Positions 1 through 4,683 of a stretch of 5,180 bases of DNA are shown one piece after another (the stretch's first letter is position 1; every line of letters starts with the position of its first letter). The translations under genes were made by a program, and so were the position numbers. The notes under the pieces were generated by a model. The model searched no databases, was not told the DNA's origin, and worked only from the letters and a program-made list of their open reading frames with translations. Origin of the DNA: Actinomycetes bacterium (GTDB lineage: Bacteria; Actinomycetota; Acidimicrobiia; Acidimicrobiales; Palsa-688); contig JAJZYO010000181.1 of NCBI GenBank assembly GCA_021798075.1, positions 1 through 5,180 on the forward strand, written 5' to 3'.

Positions 1-2
1 CA

Positions 3-1088
3 CCCCTCAGGGTCGGCCGGCGCCCGGGCGAGCTCGAACGGGTGTACGCGGGGGTCTTCGACCGGATCGCCCGCATGGTGACAGCGGGGGCTTTCCCCTT
101 CCTGCTCGACGAACCGCTTTCCTCGGAGTCGCCGAGGGTGGGCGACGGGGTGATGGTCCTAGACGCCTCCGGCAGGGTCGAGTACGCGTCACCGAACGCT
201 GTGAACGCCATGCACCGCCTCGGCGTCTTCCGGGGAGTGCTGGGCGCCAGCTTGGAGGAACTGGGCCTCGAACAGTCCCCCGTCCCCCGGGCCTACAAAG
301 AGCTCCTGCCCGCGTCGGAAGAACTCGAACTGGGCGAGGTGGCCGTGTTCATCCGGTGCATCCCCCTCTTGGACCAGGGCAAGCTGACGGGGGCGCTCGT
401 GCTTGTCCGGGACGTCACCGACATCCGCCGCCGGGACCGGCTCCTCATGAGCAAGGACGTGGCCATTCGTGAAGTCCACCACCGGGTGAAGAACAACTTG
501 CAGACGATCTCGTCCCTCCTTCGCCTGCAGGCCCGCCGCCTGCCCGCGGGGGAGGCCCGGCACGCCCTCGACGAAGCGGAGCGCCGGGTGCGCAGCATCG
601 CCATGGTCCATGAGATCCTGTCGCGCGACACGGCCCAAGAGGTCGACTTCGACGACATCCTGCCCTCGCTCGTGCGGATGGCCGAGGACCTCTCGAGCAC
701 GGCGCACCCGGTGCGGGTCACCTGGTCGGGAGGGGCGGGCCACATGGGCGCACAGGTGGCGACGCCTTTGGCGGTGGCGCTCAACGAGCTCATGCAAAAC
801 GCGGTGGAGCACGCTTTTGTCTCCTATCGCGCCGAACCGGAAGCACGCGTGCACGTGACCTTTTCACGTCGGGGCGACGAACTGGTGGTCGAGGTGCGCG
901 ACAATGGCGCCGGCCTGCCGCCTGGGTTTTCGGTGGACAGCACGACAAGCCTCGGGCTCTCGATCGTGCGGGGCCTTGTCAACAGTCAATTGGGAGGCAA
1001 GATCGAGATGCGTAGCGATGGTGGCACGGTCGCCCGGTTGGTGGTCCCGATCAACCACCCAGTGGGCGACGACCTGGCCCGGATATAG
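3..1088 (+). CDS. pdtaS: PdtaS-type sensor histidine kinase, 5'-truncated by the window edge
   Basis: Cytosolic sensor kinase that autophosphorylates on histidine and, in its family, passes phosphate to the ANTAR antiterminator regulator PdtaR. The frame is open from position 3 with no stop, and the residues before the GTG at 42 (RRPGELERVY) resemble M. tuberculosis PdtaS. The N-terminal GAF domain therefore lies mostly outside the window, and 42 is not the true start. Numbering from codon 42: a PAS domain at about 30-130 (SPRVGDGV, YASPNAV, VLVRDVTDIRRRD), then the HisKA_2 H-box EVHHRVKNNLQ (H146/H147; H147 by analogy with HWE kinases). The ATPase domain shows the N-box NELMQNAVEHAF (N248, N253), the G1 box DNGAGLP (287-293) and the G2 box SLGLSIV (303-309). 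All catalytic boxes are intact. No transmembrane segment is visible. The gene ends with TAG and converges on whiB. No PdtaR gene is present, so the partner must be encoded elsewhere. Confidence 0.93.
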   Translation, partial: PLRVGRRPGELERVYAGVFDRIARMVTAGAFPFLLDEPLSSESPRVGDGVMVLDASGRVEYASPNAVNAMHRLGVFRGVLGASLEELGLEQSPVPRAYKELLPASEELELGEVAVFIRCIPLLDQGKLTGALVLVRDVTDIRRRDRLLMSKDVAIREVHHRVKNNLQTISSLLRLQARRLPAGEARHALDEAERRVRSIAMVHEILSRDTAQEVDFDDILPSLVRMAEDLSSTAHPVRVTWSGGAGHMGAQVATPLAVALNELMQNAVEHAFVSYRAEPEARVHVTFSRRGDELVVEVRDNGAGLPPGFSVDSTTSLGLSIVRGLVNSQLGGKIEMRSDGGTVARLVVPINHPVGDDLARI

Positions 1089-1092
1089 CGCT

Positions 1093-1121
1093 CCGCTTGC
1101 CCGGGTCTTACGGGCGAGCGG
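1093..1121. terminator. GC-rich hairpin in the convergent gap, putative bidirectional terminator
   Basis: Four bases after the pdtaS stop, CCGCTTGCCCG (1093-1103) pairs with CGGGCGAGCGG (1111-1121). The stem is 11 bp with a single T-G wobble, around a 7-base loop (GGTCTTA). No T-tract follows on either strand, so it is not a classic intrinsic terminator, but stems without a U-run are common in high-GC actinobacteria. It also lies 47 bp beyond the whiB stop, so it could serve both converging genes. The rest of the 1089-1167 gap holds only GC-rich near-repeats: GCCGGT twice on the minus strand and TAGCCCGGC at 1138 and 1173. Confidence 0.5.
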
Positions 1122-1167
1122 TGCGAGCGTGCATGCCTAGCCCGGCACCGGCCGTACGGGGACCGGC

Positions 1168-1458
1168 CTAGATAGCCCGGCGCTGCCTGGCGAGCCAGGC
1201 TTTGCGGAGCTTGCGCCTCTCTTCTTCGGTCGTGCCGCCCCAAATGCCGGACTCCTGGTTGGTGGCCAGCGCGAACTCGAGGCAGCTAGTACACGCGTCA
1301 CAGGTGGCGCAGACCGCCTTGGCCGAGACGATCTGCTCGACAGCAGGGCCCGTGCTCCCGATCGGGAAGAACAAGTCTGGGTCGGTGTCCCGGCACGCCG
1401 CTCGCTCTCGCCAGTCTTCGACGTCCCATTCGATGTTCCTGGTCCAAGTGAGGGCCAC
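1168..1458 (-). CDS. whiB1: WhiB-family iron-sulfur transcriptional regulator, WhiB1/WblE type
   Basis: A 96-residue Wbl protein. The family binds a [4Fe-4S] cluster, often senses NO or redox state, and in known members contacts region 4 of the primary sigma factor. Cluster cysteines are C22, C50, C53 and C59 (the canonical spacing C-x27-C-x2-C-x5-C), with an extra C56 giving CATCDACTSC. LFFPIG (29-34), the GIWGG turn (71-75) and the basic tail RRKLRKAWLARQRR follow the family order. I chose the GTG at 1456-1458 because GGAGGAG ends 6 bases upstream and the family-like N-terminus begins there. The TTG at 1491 would add 11 unsupported residues and lacks a ribosome-binding site. The WhiB1 assignment rests on sequence and on the convergent pdtaS neighbour, as in M. 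tuberculosis Rv3219/Rv3220c (recalled). Family confidence is very high, subgroup moderate. Confidence 0.94.
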   Translation of the reverse strand: MALTWTRNIEWDVEDWRERAACRDTDPDLFFPIGSTGPAVEQIVSAKAVCATCDACTSCLEFALATNQESGIWGGTTEEERRKLRKAWLARQRRAI

Positions 1459-1464
1459 TCGTGT

Positions 1465-1471
1465 CTCCTCC
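1465..1471 (-). promoter_or_regulatory. Strong ribosome-binding site that fixes the whiB start
   Basis: On the minus strand GGAGGAG precedes the GTG at 1458-1456 with a 6-base spacer (ACACGA). The complementarity to the 16S 3' end and the spacing are near ideal. This is the strongest argument against the longer TTG-initiated frame. Confidence 0.85.
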
Positions 1472-1508
1472 TGGCATGCCGACGCGTTCAAATGTCCGAG
1501 CCGGTTGC

Positions 1509-1531
1509 GCCCTGTTGTTGCTCCAACGGGC
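1509..1531 (-). other. Bulged stem-loop in the putative whiB leader
   Basis: Read on the minus strand, GCCC-GTTG-GAG-CAAC-AACA-GGGC folds into two stacked 4-bp stems with a 3-base loop and a 4-base bulge. It lies about 50 bases upstream of the whiB GTG, inside the leader predicted from the TATACT promoter. It may be only a chance GC-rich fold. No known riboswitch class is recognised. Confidence 0.25.
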
Positions 1532-1550
1532 CTGGCCGGACCTGCTGGCT

Positions 1551-1566
1551 TGTGAAACTCTTCACT
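1551..1566. promoter_or_regulatory. CRP/FNR-type operator upstream of whiB
   Basis: The plus strand reads TGTGA-AACTCT-TCACT, matching 9 of 10 defined positions of the CRP consensus TGTGA-N6-TCACA. It lies in the intergenic DNA about 100 bp upstream of the whiB start. In M. tuberculosis the whiB1 promoter is bound by the cAMP receptor protein Rv3676 (established), which makes this match more credible than chance. If the TATACT at 1586-1581 is the -10, the site centre falls near +15, which would favour repression. A different start site would change that reading. Confidence 0.5.
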
Positions 1567-1580
1567 TGAGTGCGCTTAGC

Positions 1581-1610
1581 AGTATAGGGCACGGCCGTGC
1601 TTCGTGCCCA
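1581..1610 (-). promoter_or_regulatory. Putative whiB promoter
   Basis: On the minus strand TGGGCA (1610-1605, 4 of 6 match to TTGACA) is followed after 18 bp by TATACT (1586-1581, 5 of 6 match to TATAAT). This predicts transcription from about 1574 and a leader near 115 bases. A second TATACT lies 34 bp upstream (1620-1615) without a convincing -35. The spacer is filled by inverted repeats described separately. Confidence 0.45.
1587..1609. promoter_or_regulatory. Compound palindrome inside the whiB promoter, candidate operator
   Basis: GGGCACG (1587-1593) and CGTGCCC (1603-1609) form a perfect 7-bp inverted repeat with a 9-base gap. Overlapping it, GCACGGCCGTGC (1589-1600) is a perfect 12-bp palindrome. 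Both lie between the two TATACT boxes, where a bound dimer would cover the -35/spacer region. The regulator is unknown. Confidence 0.4.
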
Positions 1611-1631
1611 TCGGAGTATATCCCTGGGAGC

Positions 1632-2582
1632 TCAAAACTGGAAGGGCCGATCGTCAAGAGCGCGGCCCCTATCAGGGATGACGATGAGTAGCTCCTCGCT
1701 CGACCAGGTGAGCTCGATGCGCTGGGATTCACCTGCGTAATCCCCGTCGAGCTGGTAAGGGACGGGGCGCCTGCCGACTACGGTCGCTCGTTTCACGTCG
1801 CGCGCCGTCATCAAGTGGGCCCGCTTGCCACCCCTCACCCCCTGGCCCAGGGCTGCCGCGGCCACGGGCAGTAGCGTCGCCAAGGTCAACTTGTCGAAGG
1901 TGACCAGGCTCATCGGGCCGCCGAGGCGCGTCCCCGGGGCTATGTGCAAGGGCCGGTTGCCCAAAAAGGTGTAGGGGTCGCTGTTCAAGAAGACCGAAAA
2001 ATAGGCCCTATCGATGGAAACGTCACCAGTGGAAACAGAAAAGGCCGGGTGTTTTCGGTCGTAGCCTCCCACCCAGCAAGAAAGGGCGGCCAGCAAGAAC
2101 GCCGCCGGGCCCGTATAGCGCTTCAGGGAAGCACGCTTTTCCACCGCTGCGACGACCGCCGCGTCGAAACCGATGCCGGCGTGGAGCAAGAAGTAGCGGC
2201 CGTTGGCTTGGCCGAGGCCGACGCGCTCGAGCGAGCCCTCGGCCAGGGCGGCAAGGAGCTGCCCGGCTGCCTCGACGGGGTCGCTCGATGTGCCTACCGT
2301 GCGTGCGAACACGTTTGTCGAACCGCCCGGGAGCGCGGCCAGAGCGGTCTGTGAGCCGGCCAGCCCGTTGACCGCCTCGTTCAGCGTCCCATCACCGGCA
2401 AGCACGACGACGGCGTCGAAACCATCTGCGGCAGCACCTTGGGCCAGCCGCGCCGCGTGGCCTCGTCTGTTGGTCTCCTTGCACACGACGTCGTGGCTAC
2501 CCGAGAGCGTCTTTTGTACCATCACCCTCGCCCTCGGGGTGACCGAGGAGGCCGAGGTGTTCACCACGAGCATCAGGCGCAT
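1632..2582 (-). CDS. Diacylglycerol kinase family lipid kinase (DagK/BmrU-like)
   Basis: A 316-residue protein of the DAGK catalytic family, expected to phosphorylate diacylglycerol or a related lipid with ATP, making phosphatidate at the inner membrane face. The N-terminal domain starts MRLMLVVNTSAS and carries the nucleotide-binding GDGTLNE motif (63-69, preceded by VVVLA) and PGGSTNVFAR (85-94). GIGFDA (136-141) opens the C-terminal beta domain. The usual C-terminal (L/V)DGE motif is LDGD here (278-281), with Asp where many homologues have Glu. No signal peptide or clear membrane span is seen. The length is normal for the family. The ATG lies 11 bp beyond the sigma-factor stop, and AGGGG, 8 bases upstream, overlaps that stop, so co-transcription with the sigma gene is likely. 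An ATG at codon 4 is a possible alternative start. The exact lipid substrate cannot be read from sequence. Confidence 0.9.
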   Translation of the reverse strand: MRLMLVVNTSASSVTPRARVMVQKTLSGSHDVVCKETNRRGHAARLAQGAAADGFDAVVVLAGDGTLNEAVNGLAGSQTALAALPGGSTNVFARTVGTSSDPVEAAGQLLAALAEGSLERVGLGQANGRYFLLHAGIGFDAAVVAAVEKRASLKRYTGPAAFLLAALSCWVGGYDRKHPAFSVSTGDVSIDRAYFSVFLNSDPYTFLGNRPLHIAPGTRLGGPMSLVTFDKLTLATLLPVAAAALGQGVRGGKRAHLMTARDVKRATVVGRRPVPYQLDGDYAGESQRIELTWSSEELLIVIPDRGRALDDRPFQF

Positions 2583-2593
2583 GCGGGTCGCCC

Positions 2594-3349
2594 CTAACGG
2601 GCCGGCGCCTCTGCTGCGTTACGGAGCGTGGCCACGCTACGGGCGAGCAGGCGCGAGACGTGCATCTGGGATATCCCGAGGCGTTCGGCGATCTCGGACT
2701 GCGTGAGCCCCTCGAAAAAGCGGAGCTGCACTATCAGACGTTCACGGGGGGCGAGCTTGGCCAGCAAGGGGGACAGGGTGGCGCGCCTCTCGGCATCCTC
2801 TAGCGAAGGGTCGTCGTCACCCAGGCGGGACCCAAGGGACTCGCCCTCCTCTCCCGCCGCCGGGGCGTCGAGCGACGCGGAGCGGTAGGCCTGGCCCGCC
2901 TCGAGCGCTTCGAGCACCTCCTCCTCGGACACGTTCAACATTCCGGCTAGCTCAGCGATCGTGGGGGAGTGGCCCAGCTCTTGACCGAGGGTGCCGACCA
3001 CCTTGCCGAGCCGGAGGTAGAGCTCCTGCATCCGTCGGGGTGCCCGGACCGCCCAGCCCTTGTCCCGGAAGTGCCGCTTCAGTTCACCCACGATCGTGTG
3101 GGTGGCGTAAGTGGAGAACTCGGCCCCCCTCCCAGGGTCGAAACGGTCCACTGCTTTTATGAGCCCGAGCGAAGCCACCTGCACGAGGTCGTCCAAGGGT
3201 TCCCCGCGGTTGGCGAAGCGGCGTGCCAGGTACTCGGCCAGGCCGAGGTGAGCGGAGACCAACTCGCCGCGAAGGGCTGGGTCACGGCTCTCGGCGTAGG
3301 CGGCGAACTGCTCCCGGAGATCCTGGTGATCGCGGGGTTCGGGGCTCAC
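2594..3349 (-). CDS. RNA polymerase sigma factor, SigB/SigF/SigG subfamily (SigH-like of Streptomyces)
   Basis: A 251-residue group 3 sigma factor that directs RNA polymerase to stress or developmental promoters. Region 2 spans about 10-95: DDLVQVASLGLIKAVDRF (53-70) is the core-binding part, and FSTYATHTIVGELKRHFRD (78-96) followed by KGWAVRAPRRMQEL (97-110) is the -10 recognition signature typical of SigF/SigB. Region 3 is about 112-150 (HSPTIAELAGMLNVSEEEV). Region 4 is about 190-245, with the helix-turn-helix LTQSEIAERLGISQMHVSRL (215-234). The GTG at 3347-3349 is preferred: it overlaps the anti-sigma stop as GTGA, and GGGGAGG lies 6 bases upstream. The frame stays open 89 codons further up, but that stretch is Arg/Pro-rich out-of-frame anti-sigma sequence. 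No RsbV-type antagonist is present in the window. The next gene downstream is the lipid kinase. Confidence 0.94.
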   Translation of the reverse strand: MSPEPRDHQDLREQFAAYAESRDPALRGELVSAHLGLAEYLARRFANRGEPLDDLVQVASLGLIKAVDRFDPGRGAEFSTYATHTIVGELKRHFRDKGWAVRAPRRMQELYLRLGKVVGTLGQELGHSPTIAELAGMLNVSEEEVLEALEAGQAYRSASLDAPAAGEEGESLGSRLGDDDPSLEDAERRATLSPLLAKLAPRERLIVQLRFFEGLTQSEIAERLGISQMHVSRLLARSVATLRNAAEAPAR

Positions 3350-3762
3350 GTGAGCCCTCCCCGTGGGTCGCTGGCAGGGGCCGGGGCGCGCGGCTCGAGC
3401 CTTTTCACCAGCTCGAAGTGAGGCCCACCCGCGCCGTCGCCGAGGAAGTGCTCGTCGACGAGTGCGTCGAGGATCACCTCTGACATCTCCGACAAGGCGA
3501 CGGGCCCGGGTGCCTGGAACCGGCCCTGGCCCCGCACGGTGAGGCTCTCGGGCGAGAGGAGGAAACGCACCTCGATCGTGCCGTCCCGCCCGCTGTTGCC
3601 GGTCAGGCCGTGGCATATCTCGTCCACCGCCAGTCGCAGGTCTTCGACCTGGTCATAGGTGAAACCGAGGCGGCTCGCCAGCCCGGCGGCGGTCACTCTT
3701 GCCAACCCGATGTACTCGGGCCGGGCCGGGAGCGTCAGGCGCACCTCGCCCTCGTAACGCAT
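3346..3762 (-). CDS. RsbW/UshX-like anti-sigma factor (divergent HATPase fold)
   Basis: A 138-residue cytosolic protein, the size of RsbW-type anti-sigma kinases, placed directly before and overlapping its presumed target sigma gene (GTGA). The N-terminal strand-helix unit (LTLPARPEYIGLARVTAAGL, 9-28) and VEDLRLAVDEIC (39-50) match the start of the fold. LSEMSEVILDALVDEH (90-105) and HFELVKR near the end match the C-terminal part of actinobacterial SigH/SigF-associated homologues. The ATP site looks eroded: where RsbW has E-x3-N in its N-box this protein has E48-ICH-G52, and the expected Asp of the G1 box falls at G78 in VRGQG. It may bind the sigma factor without working as a classic kinase. 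The ATG has AGGAG 9 bases upstream. Its identity rests on fold-level similarity plus context. Confidence 0.82.
   Translation of the reverse strand: MRYEGEVRLTLPARPEYIGLARVTAAGLASRLGFTYDQVEDLRLAVDEICHGLTGNSGRDGTIEVRFLLSPESLTVRGQGRFQAPGPVALSEMSEVILDALVDEHFLGDGAGGPHFELVKRLEPRAPAPASDPRGGLT
3356..3362 (-). promoter_or_regulatory. Ribosome-binding site for the sigma factor inside the anti-sigma gene
   Basis: Minus-strand GGGGAGG lies 6 bases before the GTG at 3349, within the last codons of the anti-sigma gene. It supports the short sigma start and translational coupling of the two proteins. Confidence 0.75.
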
Positions 3763-3897
3763 ACCTCAGGTCTCCTCTCGCGCAAATGAGACGGGCCCCG
3801 GTCGCCGCCGCCACGCTGGCCAGGCCACGGCTATCGCCACCCTACTAGTGCGACGACGGGCACCGTTCGCCCGCCTGCGAGCGCACGTCCCGGGTGG
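3763..3897 (-). other. Intergenic region before the anti-sigma/sigma operon
   Basis: This 135-bp gap separates the SCO1664 gene from the anti-sigma gene and probably holds the operon promoter. On the minus strand the best -10 is TAGGGT (3844-3839, fits TANNNT), with no recognisable -35. I find no GTTT/GGGTA pair of the SigB/SigF type, so autoregulation by this sigma factor is not supported. CGGGC (3857-3861) and GCCCG (3869-3873) form a short 5-bp inverted repeat with a 7-base gap that could end the upstream transcript or bind a regulator. AGGAG at 3776-3772 is the anti-sigma ribosome-binding site. Confidence 0.4.
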
Positions 3898-4683
3898 TCA
3901 GAGGAGCGGCCATGGATAGGGCCATTGAGACGTGGGGGCAGGGTACTTGCGCCGGCGCCGCAGCGTCCGGGCGCGCCCCGCCAGAGCACCGAGCTCTCCC
4001 GCCTCCAGCAGCCGGGAAACGCCATCTGGGACCTGACCCTCTGCCAAGGGCTCCAAGGCATCGAGGAGGTTGTCTTCGATCTGCTCGCCCGCGAAGTCCC
4101 ATATGACCGTGCGCAGCTTGGTGTCGGTGTGGAAGCACAGGCCGTGGTCTATGGCCCAGATGTGGCCGTCTGGGCCCAGGAGGCAGTGGCCTCCTTTGCG
4201 GTCCGCGTTGTTGACCACCAAGTCGAAGACCGCCACCCTCCGCAAAGCTCGGAGGTGTTGTGGCTTGTCCAGGAGCGTGAAGTAGTGCTCATCTTCCACG
4301 GCGTCCACCCAGTACTGGAGCGACCCCGGCCCGAAGGGACCGTCGGCGCGCCCCACCGTCGGCGGCACCAGGTCCCAGCCGAGCCACCTGGCCAGTTCGT
4401 ACGCGGCAACCTCTCGTTTCCAGAGCCCCCGCGGGAAGTCCCAAAGCGGCCGCTCGCCCTTGGTGGGTTTGTATATGGCGAGTGAGCGATCCCCTCCGCC
4501 GGCGCGGACCTCTACGAGGAAGGTGGCGTTGGAGCTCCAGGCGATCCGGCCCTTCAGCTCTATTTTGCCTTCAGATAGCAGGGCCAAGGTGCCGGCGTCA
4601 TCACCCGCCGTCCGGGCTCCTCCCCCGGCTCCCCTGAGGCCCCGCACTTCGGTCGGGGCGTGGCGGTGCTTGGCCCCGCTCAC
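3898..4683 (-). CDS. SCO1664-family protein with PI3/PI4-kinase-like fold
   Basis: A 261-residue member of the SCO1664 family, one of three uncharacterised proteins that travel together in actinobacteria. It resembles the phosphatidylinositol 3/4-kinase catalytic fold. SSNATFLVEV (50-59) is a glycine-loop-like strand, IYKP carries the candidate ATP lysine K72, and KREVAAYE (89-96) supplies a pairing acid. NNADRKGGH (158-166) is the catalytic-loop equivalent (D161), and WAIDHG (176-181) is the metal-binding equivalent (D179). The family ending QWPYPWPLL is present. Whether it phosphorylates a lipid, a small molecule or a protein is unknown. The start is the GTG at 4681-4683, overlapping the DUF3090 TGA as GTGA. 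No Shine-Dalgarno is visible, so coupled translation is inferred. Residues 1-30 are Gly/Arg-rich and probably disordered. An upstream in-frame ATG (4758) lies inside DUF3090 and is unlikely. Confidence 0.9.
   Translation of the reverse strand: MSGAKHRHAPTEVRGLRGAGGGARTAGDDAGTLALLSEGKIELKGRIAWSSNATFLVEVRAGGGDRSLAIYKPTKGERPLWDFPRGLWKREVAAYELARWLGWDLVPPTVGRADGPFGPGSLQYWVDAVEDEHYFTLLDKPQHLRALRRVAVFDLVVNNADRKGGHCLLGPDGHIWAIDHGLCFHTDTKLRTVIWDFAGEQIEDNLLDALEPLAEGQVPDGVSRLLEAGELGALAGRARTLRRRRKYPAPTSQWPYPWPLL

Noticed and set aside
42..44. GTG as the pdtaS start
   Set aside because: The upstream frame is open to the window edge and its residues resemble PdtaS, so this is an internal Val codon.
189..854. 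A 221-codon open frame opposite pdtaS
   Set aside because: It is a typical antisense shadow caused by high GC at codon third positions. It has His/Arg-rich composition, no recognisable domain, and lies fully over an intact kinase gene.
1459..1491. A TTG-initiated longer WhiB protein
   Set aside because: The GGAGGAG site lies between this TTG and the GTG at 1458. The extra 11 residues are not family-like, and TTG is a rare start.
3350..3616. An 89-codon N-terminal extension of the sigma-factor frame
   Set aside because: It lies within the anti-sigma gene in another frame, is Arg/Pro-rich without sigma homology, and the GTG at 3349 has a strong ribosome-binding site.
3763..3897. An autoregulatory SigB/SigF-type promoter before the anti-sigma gene
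   Set aside because: I searched the minus strand for a GTTT and GGGTA pair at normal spacing and found none; only TAGGGT as an isolated -10-like hexamer.
3925..4485. A 186-codon open frame opposite the SCO1664 gene
   Set aside because: It covers the conserved kinase-like motifs on the other strand and shows no domain, so it is a codon-bias shadow.
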